From assembly GCA_026874595.1 (NCBI GenBank), contig CM049306.1, forward strand, positions 35,232,019 to 35,296,018: a DNA stretch of 64,000 nucleotides, given 5' to 3'. Source of the DNA: Sipunculus nudus (taxonomy: Eukaryota > Annelida > Sipuncula > Golfingiida > Sipunculidae). This document shows, one piece after another, positions 34,801-40,900 of this stretch. The notes under the pieces were generated by a model. The model saw nothing but the letters and a program-made list of their open reading frames with translations. It ran no database searches and was not told the DNA's origin. Each line of letters begins with the position of its first letter. Within the stretch, counting starts at the first letter, position 1. Position numbers and translations under genes: made by a program.

Positions 34801-36485
34801 ATTCTATAATATAAAGGAGATGTATAGTTTTAGAAAAATAAGGATTATACTATGAAAGGTGGTCTTGTTGGAGTCGAGTCATTGTGGCTTAAAAGTCGAA
34901 TTAAATGGCTCAAATTTTGATCTTCCGCCATGACATTATGCATGACGTTAATGACGTCGCCAGGAAAACAAGCTATATTTGAGCAATTTATGTCATTATA
35001 TATATATATAATTTCTTGGTTATTAAACTATATATGCCTTATTCTTATATAAGTATACCGTATTTCCTTGAACATACGCCCGGGCCTTTATTTTTTTCAG
35101 ACCCTGCTTTGACCCGGCGTCTTAACAAGGCCGGCTTCTATTTAAGGACGGCGTTTATTAAAAAAAACACATTATCAGGCTCATTCCTAGGTGTTTCATG
35201 TGGCTGTTCCACTTATTTTACACACACGTGCACTTGGTAACATTGTTTCCCTCTGAACATTGGATAGCTCTTCCATTGACTGTTCTCCATATACAACTGG
35301 TAGCATTGGTTCCATCAAAATTTGGGGGTTTGGTACTCAAACGGCACTGCAGAATTCACTTTCATTACACATTCCTCACATCAAATATTTAACTGATTCA
35401 GCTCGACACAACGTATTCAAGCGTTTCTGACCCGGAGTATACTGTACACGGGATGGCTCTTCCATTAATTGTGCACCGCTTACAACTTGTAATATTAGTT
35501 CAGTCGAAATACGGGGGATTGGTACGTATAATGGCGCTGCGTAATTAGTTTTCATGGCACTTTCCGTCTGACTTTTTACTGGTTTAGCTTGACACACCGT
35601 ATTCAAGTATTTCTGACCTGGTATATACTGGTATGTAACATTTACTGCCGGAAACATTACTGGATATATAGTTGTGAACAAGAGTACATACTATTTTTAA
35701 CTTTAAAGATTATCTCAGAAGCGTGGTTTTGGTAACAGTTGGGACGCACTTAAAAAAGTTAAAAAATGAAAGCAAGTAGCGTAATTTGGCTTGACAGTTG
35801 CTACAAATTGTACCGCTTGAAACCATCACTTGGCATTCATGTAAGATAAAAAAAGTGTGATTTATAGACTAAGAGGAATTAAATATATTATCAATACAAC
35901 ACAAACCAAAATTCATACAACAATCTATGATCATTTTGACCCGTAAAAGCACCAATTATAGTGAAAGGAAGATACATCTGGCAGCAAACATTGAAACTAC
36001 CCTGACACCAGGCCTGTGAACAAGACCAGCGTATTTAAGGCTGGCGCTTATTTTTTTGGGACATTGTTTTGCCCTGGCGACTTAATAAGGCAGGCAACTA
36101 TTTAAGGCCCAGCATCTGATCAAGGAAATATGGTACATTTTTTCTTATTATAGAACCACACAAATTTGGAAATGATGCGTTAACAATTGGTAATATAGGC
36201 CTTTCATAAAAAACACTGAACTACACCTTTACCATATTTGCAATTTATAGAATGATTGTAAAGGCTGACCAATCAAAATAAAATATTTGTGAATTTTGAC
36301 CGTGATGCAGATGAACTGTTACTTTTAGCATCTTGAGATGCTGGCATTAAAACTGACAGGTTGACACTTTGTCAAGTCAACACTGTCACTGACAAGACAA
36401 CGTCAAATCTGACAACATACCAGTCGCAGGCTCCTTTGTTAAAATTATGAAGAACGCCGGGTTGTGTCCGACAGCTGACTTTCAT
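606..36485 (-). CDS. WDR11: WDR11, WD-repeat protein 11 (22 exons; 3' end outside window)
   Basis: Beta-propeller scaffold. In vertebrates WDR11 works with FAM91A1 at the trans-Golgi network to capture AP-1 vesicles and also affects Hedgehog signalling through GLI3. Minus-strand exons in transcript order: 36485-36421, 33289-33220, 32380-32339, 31724-31571, 25213-25040, 24189-24088, 23358-23247, 16735-16561, 15707-15572, 15153-14966, 12626-12299, 11709-11625, 9302-9123, 8577-8469, 7768-7641, 6915-6780, 6356-6250, 5497-5383, 4792-4624, 1666-1501, 1091-1026, 690-606. All junctions are GT-AG and the phases join without a break, giving 957 codons; human WDR11 has about 1224 residues, so the C-terminal helical part is missing here. 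Diagnostic stretches are VKWARENYHH, LASADYNGKIIVWDV, LILWNADTGTKLWKKSY, LLYPREISILDLDINQTVGV, FVIRMCPPLTTKN and GDIDGNLNLWDLK. Identity is firm. The exon 7 donor is the weakest splice call. Intron 7 carries the DIRS element and intron 4 the 4.6 kb repeat block. Confidence 0.96.
1026..1091 (-). CDS. WDR11: WDR11 exon 21
   Basis: DLQKYLPHCHLGTAQRCLLT, matching human IKKLLLDPEFTLLQRCLLVS. 66 bp; both borders split an Arg codon. Confidence 0.92.
1501..1666 (-). CDS. WDR11: WDR11 exon 20
   Basis: EPVFCPHLLAPKAALTMKCL and QGQPWNQNYQL, matching human EPVWCPYLLVPRASLALKAF. It starts the C-terminal helical part. Donor gtgagc. Confidence 0.95.
1868..3130. repeat. repeat family C, copy 1: divergent ~300-bp internal tandem units
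   Basis: Three to four degenerate units, each with AAAATTTCAGSTGGATAAGT, a GAGATATGAG step, GCAGATGAACAGATGG, and one or two GGTGGYGCCACC palindromes (2295, 2444, 2658). The left end carries GTAGTCAACAAGCGACTA; the same terminus reappears inverted at about 62050. Lies in WDR11 intron 19. The many short ORFs here are artefacts of the repeats. Confidence 0.8.
3418..3935. repeat. repeat family B, copy 1 (reverse orientation)
   Basis: Begins with the GGTGGTGCCACC core at 3425. It ends in GACGG-rich sequence then CGCCATCGCATAAGCTCACA (GGTTTGCTA), the reverse of the terminus at 46634. The body (GACAGATGACTAAGTTCAAC) matches 46970-46990 inverted. Non-autonomous, no ORF. Confidence 0.75.
4624..4792 (-). 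CDS. WDR11: WDR11 exon 19
   Basis: Encodes VTDLDWAASDKPVLACADG and TVRVLD, the last recognisable WD blade here (human ILDVDWCTSDKVILASDDGCIRVLE). Confidence 0.94.
5383..5497 (-). CDS. WDR11: WDR11 exon 18
   Basis: TLPTHRGWVKKLRFAPGRGN and LYNDGADVWDAKE, matching human IPTHRSWVRKIRFAPGKGN. Ends in phase 0. Confidence 0.96.
6250..6356 (-). CDS. WDR11: WDR11 exon 17
   Basis: GGMGSISAIAWKGEQIVMGD then NLNLWDLKARVT, matching human GSMGSITCIAWKGDTLVLGD. Confidence 0.96.
6480..6730. repeat. short degenerate tandem repeat
   Basis: Three to four imperfect ~60-bp units sharing TGGCTCAGCWTGRCTTGG and GACTNRCTTCA in WDR11 intron 15. No coding potential. Confidence 0.55.
6780..6915 (-). CDS. WDR11: WDR11 exon 16
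   Basis: SPVKEHFVFTDADGQLYHF and EGSRVPPDV, matching human SAREHFVFTDIDGQVYHL. Confidence 0.95.
7385..7590. repeat. repeat family G, copy 1
   Basis: ACCACTCTCTCATTGG..CTGATTACA to GGACTGCAGTGTATAAC..GCGTTAGGAGTGTA. A second copy in the same orientation is at 56365-56570. Internal region is SINE-sized (~190 bp); no tRNA-like head identified. Lies in WDR11 intron 15. Confidence 0.7.
7641..7768 (-). CDS. WDR11: WDR11 exon 15 (linker)
   Basis: Starts EWLPSNSAKNLKRRP (human EWSPSHNLKSLRKK) and continues as a divergent Ser/Gly/Gln-rich linker. Acceptor and donor agree with the flanking phases. Confidence 0.9.
8469..8577 (-). CDS. WDR11: WDR11 exon 14
   Basis: QYFVVMFKDKPFELWDLRSG then NFPHVTAL, matching human QYLAVVFRDKPLELWDVRT. 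Leaves in phase 0. Confidence 0.95.
8800..8912. repeat. ATAAC/ATAAT pentanucleotide microsatellite
   Basis: About 110 bp of 5-bp units (ATAAC, ATAAT) in WDR11 intron 13. The ORF across it is low-complexity. Confidence 0.9.
9123..9302 (-). CDS. WDR11: WDR11 exon 13
   Basis: GIEWVSLHSFLSHACPSPGP, KNELFLTDILTGKTTPYRPN and PPIDMVRISYLK, matching the human GIEWTSLTSFLS to IEMIKVSHLK segment. Confidence 0.94.
9496..11280 (+). repeat. repeat family A, copy 1: Helentron-like element with five ~335-bp tandem units
   Basis: Opens at TTTTTAGCTCAGCTGACT with an imperfect terminal hairpin (arms AGCTCAG-TGACT / AGTCA-CTGAGCT), then GTCCGTCC-rich sequence. Units start at GTTAACAGGGCACAAATC: 9573, 9903, 10243, 10571, 10912. 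Each unit ends in CTGGTGGCGCCACCTGTATT and a T-rich stretch. It closes with AATTCAGCTGAGCG..GGCCCATGGGCCACTTGTTT at 11280. Same termini as 45036-45995. No ORF; non-autonomous. It fills the intron between exons 12 and 13. Confidence 0.8.
11405..11433. repeat. (TC)n microsatellite
   Basis: About 14 CT dinucleotides just outside repeat A. Confidence 0.85.
11625..11709 (-). CDS. WDR11: WDR11 exon 12
   Basis: GNGNGVIQVYNLSNGELHRE followed by LNIHSCTI, matching human GTSNGSVLVYHLTSGLLHKELSIHSC. Confidence 0.94.
12299..12626 (-). CDS. WDR11: WDR11 exon 11 (largest, 328 bp)
   Basis: Begins NNAVSQIPASPLYTPGPIMK, a poorly conserved linker, and ends with the conserved LLCGVSAPPFVIRMCPPLTT and IYQPLLAL. 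Phase 0 in, phase 1 out. Confidence 0.94.
13304..13452. mobile_element. short inverted-repeat element (hAT-like MITE candidate)
   Basis: CAGGGCTCCACCAGCCAA at the left and its near complement TTGGCTGGTGGAACTG at the right, about 140 bp apart, AT-rich inside. CAGGGCTCC is compatible with hAT termini, but no 8-bp target duplication is visible. The rest of intron 10 (12627-14965) shows nothing else. Confidence 0.5.
14966..15153 (-). CDS. WDR11: WDR11 exon 10
   Basis: MSYDLRCQSDALRVTKHNR, ACCPTSEAHVALIMSDGRV and LFWEL, matching the human LTYDLRSQCDAIRVTK to DGRVMIWEL blade. Donor gtaagg. Confidence 0.95.
15572..15707 (-). CDS. WDR11: WDR11 exon 9
   Basis: IIPLQQRDVLMCLHENGMI and VRIRRRSNQ, matching human VIPCFQRDGLFCLHENG. 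Phase 0 in, phase 1 out. Confidence 0.93.
16561..16735 (-). CDS. WDR11: WDR11 exon 8
   Basis: Encodes SVEDEGSGLNECLQLTYHRA then LLYPREISILDLDINQTVGV, matching human NDCLQLAYLPSKRNHMLLLY. The acceptor is a cagcag tandem (NAGNAG) at 16741-16736. Confidence 0.93.
16835..17200. repeat. repeat family I, copy 1: tandem units with a direct repeat of AGGTCA
   Basis: Three imperfect ~140-bp units in WDR11 intron 7, each with TGACCTCTGACCTMATTRA (16840, 16980 variant, 17130) and YGTGAGTTTYAAGAAAA. The same family lies inverted at 46040-46470. It directly abuts the DIRS element. Confidence 0.65.
17302..17448. repeat. DIRS inverted terminal repeat, left (3' end)
   Basis: About 147 bp from TTCTGTATTAATGAGAA to ATAATCACATTTTC, nearly exact inverse of 22505-22662. 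The outermost 50 bp (17248-17300) differ from the right end, as in DIRS elements whose outer extensions are copied from the internal complementary region. Confidence 0.9.
17488..17600. repeat. DIRS internal complementary region
   Basis: First half (17488-17552) is the inverse complement of the left outer end. Second half (17553-17600, TTTTATTACGTAAACATAAT...) is the inverse complement of the right outer end. The two halves meet at a run of seven G, matching the junction expected if the two genomic ends were circularised. This arrangement is the hallmark of the DIRS1 order. Confidence 0.9.
17630..18700 (-). pseudogene. DIRS tyrosine recombinase, broken
   Basis: Right to left: SCPSLRGYRAALLSVLRPLG and ASRPQYVAPSWRLD (core-binding part), KLVFLLALASAGRRSELHAL (box with the first catalytic Arg, about 18284-18345), LKAHDI-stop-AFSTSLAQF at 17890-17930, and SPSPFTRFYL with the presumed catalytic Tyr codon at 17806-17804. 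The stop (TGA, 17905-17903) sits at the HxxR arginine. A 14-bp C run at 18065-18078 and frame changes near 18.05 and 18.3 kb break the gene further. DIRS recombinases normally carry R..H-x-x-R..Y. Confidence 0.85.
19106..20430 (-). pseudogene. DIRS reverse transcriptase - RNase H, broken
   Basis: AWAGFTSQRLILSALPFGFC and GFPSRLFLFPNRTAVGA (about 20.16-20.42 kb), then in other frames SMLDNRAL, NIDLTDAYFYVSIPGPS, VLPYLDDGLSL with YLDD at 19913-19902, SLLTPTQSLQFLGVTLD, and RNase H pieces VYTAASLLGWGAHL, HVNFLALCTVRRAI, LIRTDNPTVVAYINMPGG, HLPGVSIILADAPSRHP. At least three frame changes are needed to join them (near 20.15, 20.0 and 19.3 kb). Two of the usual RNase H acidic residues are Ala. Confidence 0.88.
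20430..21929 (-). pseudogene. DIRS gag-like region, broken
   Basis: The longest frame begins MSDLDDSSRPDSVRPVPSPA at 21929, Pro/Ser/Ala-rich with an in-frame 84-bp duplication (21395-21562), and later passes into other frames. Assigned as gag by position between the 5' repeat and the reverse transcriptase; no recognisable zinc knuckle. Function not shown by sequence. Confidence 0.55.
21395..21562. repeat. 84-bp tandem duplication inside DIRS gag region
   Basis: Two adjacent copies of GACGCCAAGCCTGGCGGCGC... starting at 21395 and 21479. They differ at a few positions and keep the 28-codon frame (QSADPALAxDxWSxIALRRQ). Confidence 0.9.
22505..22662. repeat. DIRS inverted terminal repeat, right (5' end)
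   Basis: GAAAATGTGATTATGGGTAA to TTCTCATTAATACAGAA, inverse of the left repeat; followed by the right outer extension ACAATTATGTTTACGTAATA to 22681. Confidence 0.9.
23247..23358 (-). CDS. WDR11: WDR11 exon 7 (weak donor)
   Basis: Ser/Lys-rich loop ending TRKMSSILVGEGGKK. The best donor by phase is AAAAA|gtatta, which joins in phase 2 to exon 8; the stronger-looking CTT|gtggga would put exon 8 out of frame. The DIRS element lies in the following intron. Confidence 0.78.
24088..24189 (-). CDS. WDR11: WDR11 exon 6
   Basis: Encodes FLGQDCIVFVEDFS...GKKYFISSPSTQ, matching human GIVFISDFS...GKKVYISSPHSS. The acceptor is cttgtag at 24190; the alternative ag eleven bases further in would create an in-frame stop. 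Confidence 0.9.
25040..25213 (-). CDS. WDR11: WDR11 exon 5
   Basis: Encodes LEWLTSQDLSHDLLAALHPP then LILWNADTGTKLWKKSY, a WD blade shared with human WDR11. The preceding 6.4 kb intron holds the large repeat block at 26340-30918. Confidence 0.96.
28748..28830. repeat. (GACA)n microsatellite
   Basis: About 20 GACA units with occasional GACG, just before the terminal hairpin of repeat D. A shorter GACAAACAAACA tract precedes the second hairpin at 30850. Confidence 0.92.
28870..29770. repeat. 148-bp tandem array (about six units)
   Basis: The marker CTGTSTAGCYGTRAAAGT starts at 29024, 29172, 29320, 29469 and 29617, a period of 148-149. Each unit also has GACGAGATATGGTGCGAGAT and ATGTTAYGAAATG. 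The first and last units are degenerate. Confidence 0.9.
31571..31724 (-). CDS. WDR11: WDR11 exon 4
   Basis: VKWARENYHHDLLNPY followed by LASADYNGKIIVWDV: a near-identical WDR11 signature. It ends in phase 1, with the Asp codon split to exon 5. Confidence 0.97.
32339..32380 (-). CDS. WDR11: WDR11 exon 3 (42-bp micro-exon)
   Basis: Fourteen codons, VLQVLDKHKGYVVK, matching human TLQVLEKHKADVVK. Phase 0 on both sides. Too short for simple ORF finding and recognised by homology and splice sites. Confidence 0.93.
33220..33289 (-). CDS. WDR11: WDR11 exon 2
   Basis: Encodes GWQGRVAYGCQNLVAVIDPGT, matching the first WD blade of WDR11. Acceptor ttatcag, donor gtgatt; enters in phase 2 and leaves in phase 0. 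Confidence 0.93.
33744..33762. repeat. 19-bp poly-C run
   Basis: Homopolymer in WDR11 intron 1. Similar runs: G14 at 5750, C14 at 18065, G17 at 50374. Lengths are unreliable in assemblies. Confidence 0.8.
35058..36133. mobile_element. TA-flanked terminal-inverted-repeat element, non-autonomous
   Basis: CCGTATTTCCTTGA at the left and TCAAGGAAATATGG at the right are inverse complements with one mismatch, and both are flanked by TA, as in Tc1/mariner insertions. Inside are sub-terminal TTTAAGGMCGGCGYTTATT motifs near both ends and a ~190-bp tandem duplication (about 35262-35640, marker ATGGCTCTTCCATTRA). No transposase. It ends 288 bp before WDR11 exon 1. Confidence 0.75.
36421..36485 (-). CDS. 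WDR11: WDR11 exon 1 (start codon)
   Basis: ATG at 36485-36483 opens MKVSCRTQPGVLHN..., aligning with the human KVSARTLTGALNAHNK segment. The exon ends GAC-TG before gtatgt, and the split TGG is completed by exon 2. Human WDR11 has about eight more N-terminal residues. The frame is open upstream for some 30 codons without another ATG. A tag two bases before the ATG could be an acceptor for a further 5' exon, so the exact start is uncertain. Confidence 0.82.
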
Positions 36486-37894
36486 CTCTACAGAATGGCT
36501 GTCACCATGGACATCAGCAGACACGCAAAGATTGATGATTATGAATGCAAATTATTTGATGCTATTTCGCCAAAGATAACCAGTGATAGCCCCTCCTCCT
36601 GGCCTTGCTTCCTGTGTGATGGCCCAGTGCTGCCACCTATCATGTTTTTTTCAGGGACTAGTTATTGATTTAAATTCTAAAATTTTCTGTAATATCATAA
36701 ACATGTAGAAGATAAAAGATAAATTTAAACATTTCCGATAAAAACTATCGGATATCAATTCAGCAAAATACTCTCTTGAAATAATGGTGGAATTGTGCAA
36801 AGATATGCTTACACGTAAATCTTGTGATTTTATTTTACTACATGGTCCTCTCAAGATGTCTGCGCCCATGGTTTGACACCTGTCAAAACAGTATACTGTC
36901 TTCCCTCTCAAGTGTGAACCCGTTTACTTTATAGTGTTTTGTGTTCAAGGTGATGGACCAGTGAACCTCTGGACATTAGATTCAGGGTAGTTTGGCAAGA
37001 TCAGTGCAGTGATATAATACATGACAGGTATTTTACATTAAGTGATAATGTATTTTCAAAACAGCTGTTTTGTGATGCTATTGAGTATTGACTATTGTAG
37101 TATTGATATATATTATAATATATAGTAAAAATTAGAAAGGTCAGACATTTTTTTCCCAATATAATATACTTACACTTTGTAAAATAGATAACGATAGTTA
37201 ATATATTAATAATAAAAAGTTCAAATATAATATGAATCCTTGTATATTCCACACTATCAATTTTTTATAATGTATGTCATTTTAATTGCCAATTCATTTT
37301 AACATCAAATAAGATTTTTTATGAACTGTAGCCTAAGTAGTTTATTAATATGCTGGAATTTATGTACTAGGATATATGGAAACTGGGATGGTATCCATAT
37401 TGTCATCTTCTTTAGTTTATACGCATAACATCTGACGTACAAACTGTTCAATTTATTAATTTACAAAAAAAAAATTAAATTACATCAGCATTTTTTTAAA
37501 TACAGTAACCATATGATTATAGAAGTATTTTTAAATAGGACCATATTACTGACAGATATAATATGCATTCTCCATTAAACTTACTTAGTGGATGATGAGT
37601 GCAAAGTATTATATTTTGTGAGAGTTTTGGTTCAGTGGTTTGGTGAGTTTGATAGGGATGTCTGAAAGAAAAATATTATACCTAAGATTTATATTATTAA
37701 GCTAAATAATTTATGTTCCTGTAACTTGCAGATCCTGTCAGAAATATTTTCTTCTTGAGGAAGCATTTTGAAGTTTAATGAATGACCTCATATATTTCTT
37801 GTACTTTCCGGTGAAACATACCAATCTGATCAGCTTCATCAAATTGTTGTGTCTACATCACCTTAAAATACTTTCTGTCTTATGTTTTCCACAG
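36486..37894. promoter_or_regulatory. divergent intergenic region between WDR11 and the PLPP gene
   Basis: The 1.4 kb between the WDR11 start codon and the first supported PLPP exon must hold both promoters or 5' exons. It is AT-rich, with no CpG island, TATA box or initiator that I would commit to. The spacing suggests a shared bidirectional promoter; this is inference only. A dubious 73-codon ORF at 36447-36668 is antisense to WDR11 exon 1 and is not supported. Confidence 0.5.
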
Positions 37895-37977
37895 GGTTTG
37901 AAGAAAACAAATATGGCTCTAACCAGTCAAATGAAAGTTGAGCTTGGTGTCCGACTATTCTTATTCTTTGTGTTCTG
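37895..37977 (+). CDS. PLPP4: PLPP exon 1 (start codon)
   Basis: Acceptor ttttccacag at 37894, so at least one untranslated exon lies upstream. ATG at 37913 begins [20 protein letters not shown] (human ELAIEIGVRALLFGVF). The 18 bases between acceptor and ATG are open in frame (GLKKTN), so a more upstream start cannot be excluded. Donor TTCTG|gtaggt. Confidence 0.88.
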
Positions 37978-40900
37978 GTAGGTATACATGTAACTCTTCT
38001 TATTCAATTTTTAATAAATATAAAACATCATATACATACATTAAATGAAAGGACATTGTAAAATCTCTTACAAGTCTTCTTATTCTGCAAATGTTTTAGT
38101 CTTTATCTCAACAATAAGTCAACTGTTGTGATCATGAGTATGTTAATTTAAAGGGACATAATCAGGAGCTTTATTTTACCTATTTTTTCACAGTATCAGT
38201 TCAGTTTTGCTTTATACAAAAGTTTCCCAGCTAAACCATTCCAGCACACAGTCGCATTTCCTTGCATACGACTGTTTAACACCTTGTTATAGCCCTGCGT
38301 GTTGGTAAACACAGTCTGTTTACCGTAACAAGGTCGCGTGACCAGAGGTCTGATTAATAGGGGCAACACACAGTGTTTCAGCCAGGGGGAACATGTATTA
38401 CATTTTTAAGCCAAGTCTTCAGGGCATCTCCTGATTGGCATTTGCTGTAGCTCTGTGCAGTACACGGTCTGACGCACTGTGTTTATGTTGACACCTGCGA
38501 TCGCACCTGGTTCACTGTTTTTAACACTCATTTACAGGAGTAAGCAAATGGTTTCAAGACAATATTTTGGCAGGTACAGATTTATTTTAAAGGGAAGAAG
38601 CTATTATTCGTGTTAACTCAACATGCTTTATAGGTGATTGGGCCCTTTTAACCTATTCATAAGTTTAGGCACTCTAATCAAATAACAGGCCTTGTTACAC
38701 TTCCATTTAGTTCCCATTTCATTGACCTATTATGATATTAACTGTTTTATTGTATCAATGTAGGCCTATCCATCTCCAGAAAAATGGGAAAGGGCCAGGA
38801 CTGCCATAGAGCCGGTAATGTTACAATAAGTTCACAGCCTGCTGGCACACAGGGCTATGCACTCAGTGTGCTGGGCTGGTGTGCTGTTAGTGTTTACACA
38901 AAATGTCACAATACTGGCTCTAGGGTGGTCAGGACTGGGCCCAATGGTGTCCCATTCCCATTTTTTATGGCTATGATAAAATAGTCTTTATGTCCTAATA
39001 GGTAGATGGTGTGGTAACAAAATGGAAGCATAATATGACCTGCTACAATAGAACCTGTCTGATAGACCACCTGTCTAATAAGACCACCTGTCTATTAAGA
39101 CCCTGTCCAGCCAGTCCCATAGGTGGTCGTATTACACATGTTTCACTGTATTTAAGAGTAGAGTTTAGGGTACTTGCTCCAGTTTTGTTTCATCATGTTA
39201 TGATACTAAATAATACACTTTTGTGGTTTAGGTAAGTTCCACCAAGACCATATTTTGTCTCGACTATCATTATTCACAGTGTACATGGTTCATTTAAGAG
39301 GTGTTTAAGTTTTAATTTTTTTTTATTAGCATTACAGATAAAGCTCCAGGATTCCATAGAAAAATCCAGCCTGAGGAGTGGTGGTTGTACAAAAATCCTC
39401 GGACATACAGTTATGTGCCATCACAGGCACTATGGGTAACTTTTACACTGATAAAGAAACTTTATAGTAGCTTCATATTGTGGTCAGCGTCTTGTTTGTG
39501 GGGGTTTCATAATCACAGTATTTGTGAAAGGGAAATTATCATGAAAAAAATTTTTGTGAATAATTAAGTAGCCCCTGGGTCATCTACACATCTCATTAAC
39601 AAATCTTTTATATTATCCATGAGTGAAGCTTTATATTATGATTGAGATTTTTTTTTCATTATCTGCTTATAATGAACAAGAATGTTATGTTCATTTAATG
39701 TCCCCTAGGTTCTCAAATTGAAAAGAATTTTACAAGCATATTAAATAATTTAAACAATGAAGGATATATTCTGTGTAGTATACTGTATGCGGAGATCACG
39801 AAATAGAACCCAGGGAAAACGCTGAATAGTGGAAATATAGCAAAATTTTAACCTCACAGATATGAAGCTAATCACAGCGTACACTCGGCATTTGTTCAAT
39901 GTGTATGTAAGAAGAGTAAGTGTAACATAAATATTTAAATGGTGTACCTGATGTATATTTTCGAGATGTAGGGTCTACATGTCTTTACACAATTGTATAA
40001 GAGCCATGATGCTTACAAGAAGTTTTTTAATAAAACAAAATAGACAGTAGTGTCAGTAGACCACTTAATATATCTTATTCAGTGAAATCTGTAAACCATG
40101 GTATTTTCATAAATTTAAAACTGTTTCAGAATTTACTGTATCACAGGCCCTTGAAATAACCATTACTGCTTAAAATTATATAAAACACTTTTTATAAGTC
40201 TCCTTTGTCTTATTATAGTGTCATTATCTAAATTGTAAACAGTTATGGTGATTCCATGGGACTGTGACTCAATAACCACATTTCAATTCATTCCTCATGC
40301 TGTTCTTGATGTCTTTGTAAGTCTTGTTATTTAAATAATCAAAACTATACAGAGGACAAAAATACCTTTACTTTAATTGTAAAATGTAACAGATGATATC
40401 ATCAGCATTTAAGTAAATAACATATTTATTTTTATTTCAGTTCATTGTAATAGGCACACCAATCTTTGTGATCACGGGAATATCATATTTAAGAAATGAA
40501 GTAGAAGATCGTGTTCAAGGACTTCTGGGTAAGAATACTATAACATACTGGTAATGCTTCTTATCCTATTTGATATGTATATTTAAGTGATTTTCTTTTA
40601 GCCAAAGTACATTATTATGTCTTATTAGGAAATGACAGTTACCAATTTTAACTTGGTATTTGGCAAAGTCTGGGTGCTGTTTGAAATGGAAGTGCAGTTT
40701 CAAAAAGATGAAACACGGTAAACTTTAAATTCTAGTGCAGTTGACTCATTGATGGATTGTTTATTCATGCAGTCACATACAATGAATAGTTCTACATATA
40801 AAATATGAACATGTGTACATTATAAATAATTTTAGTCCCTAGACTGTTTTTCTTTATTTGAAATGCATCCTTTTAATGTTATATGCATATATATGTAACT

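Noticed and set aside
36447-36668. 73-codon plus-strand ORF starting MKNAGLCPTA
   Set aside because: Antisense to WDR11 exon 1, no similarity, no partner splice sites that lead into the PLPP exons.
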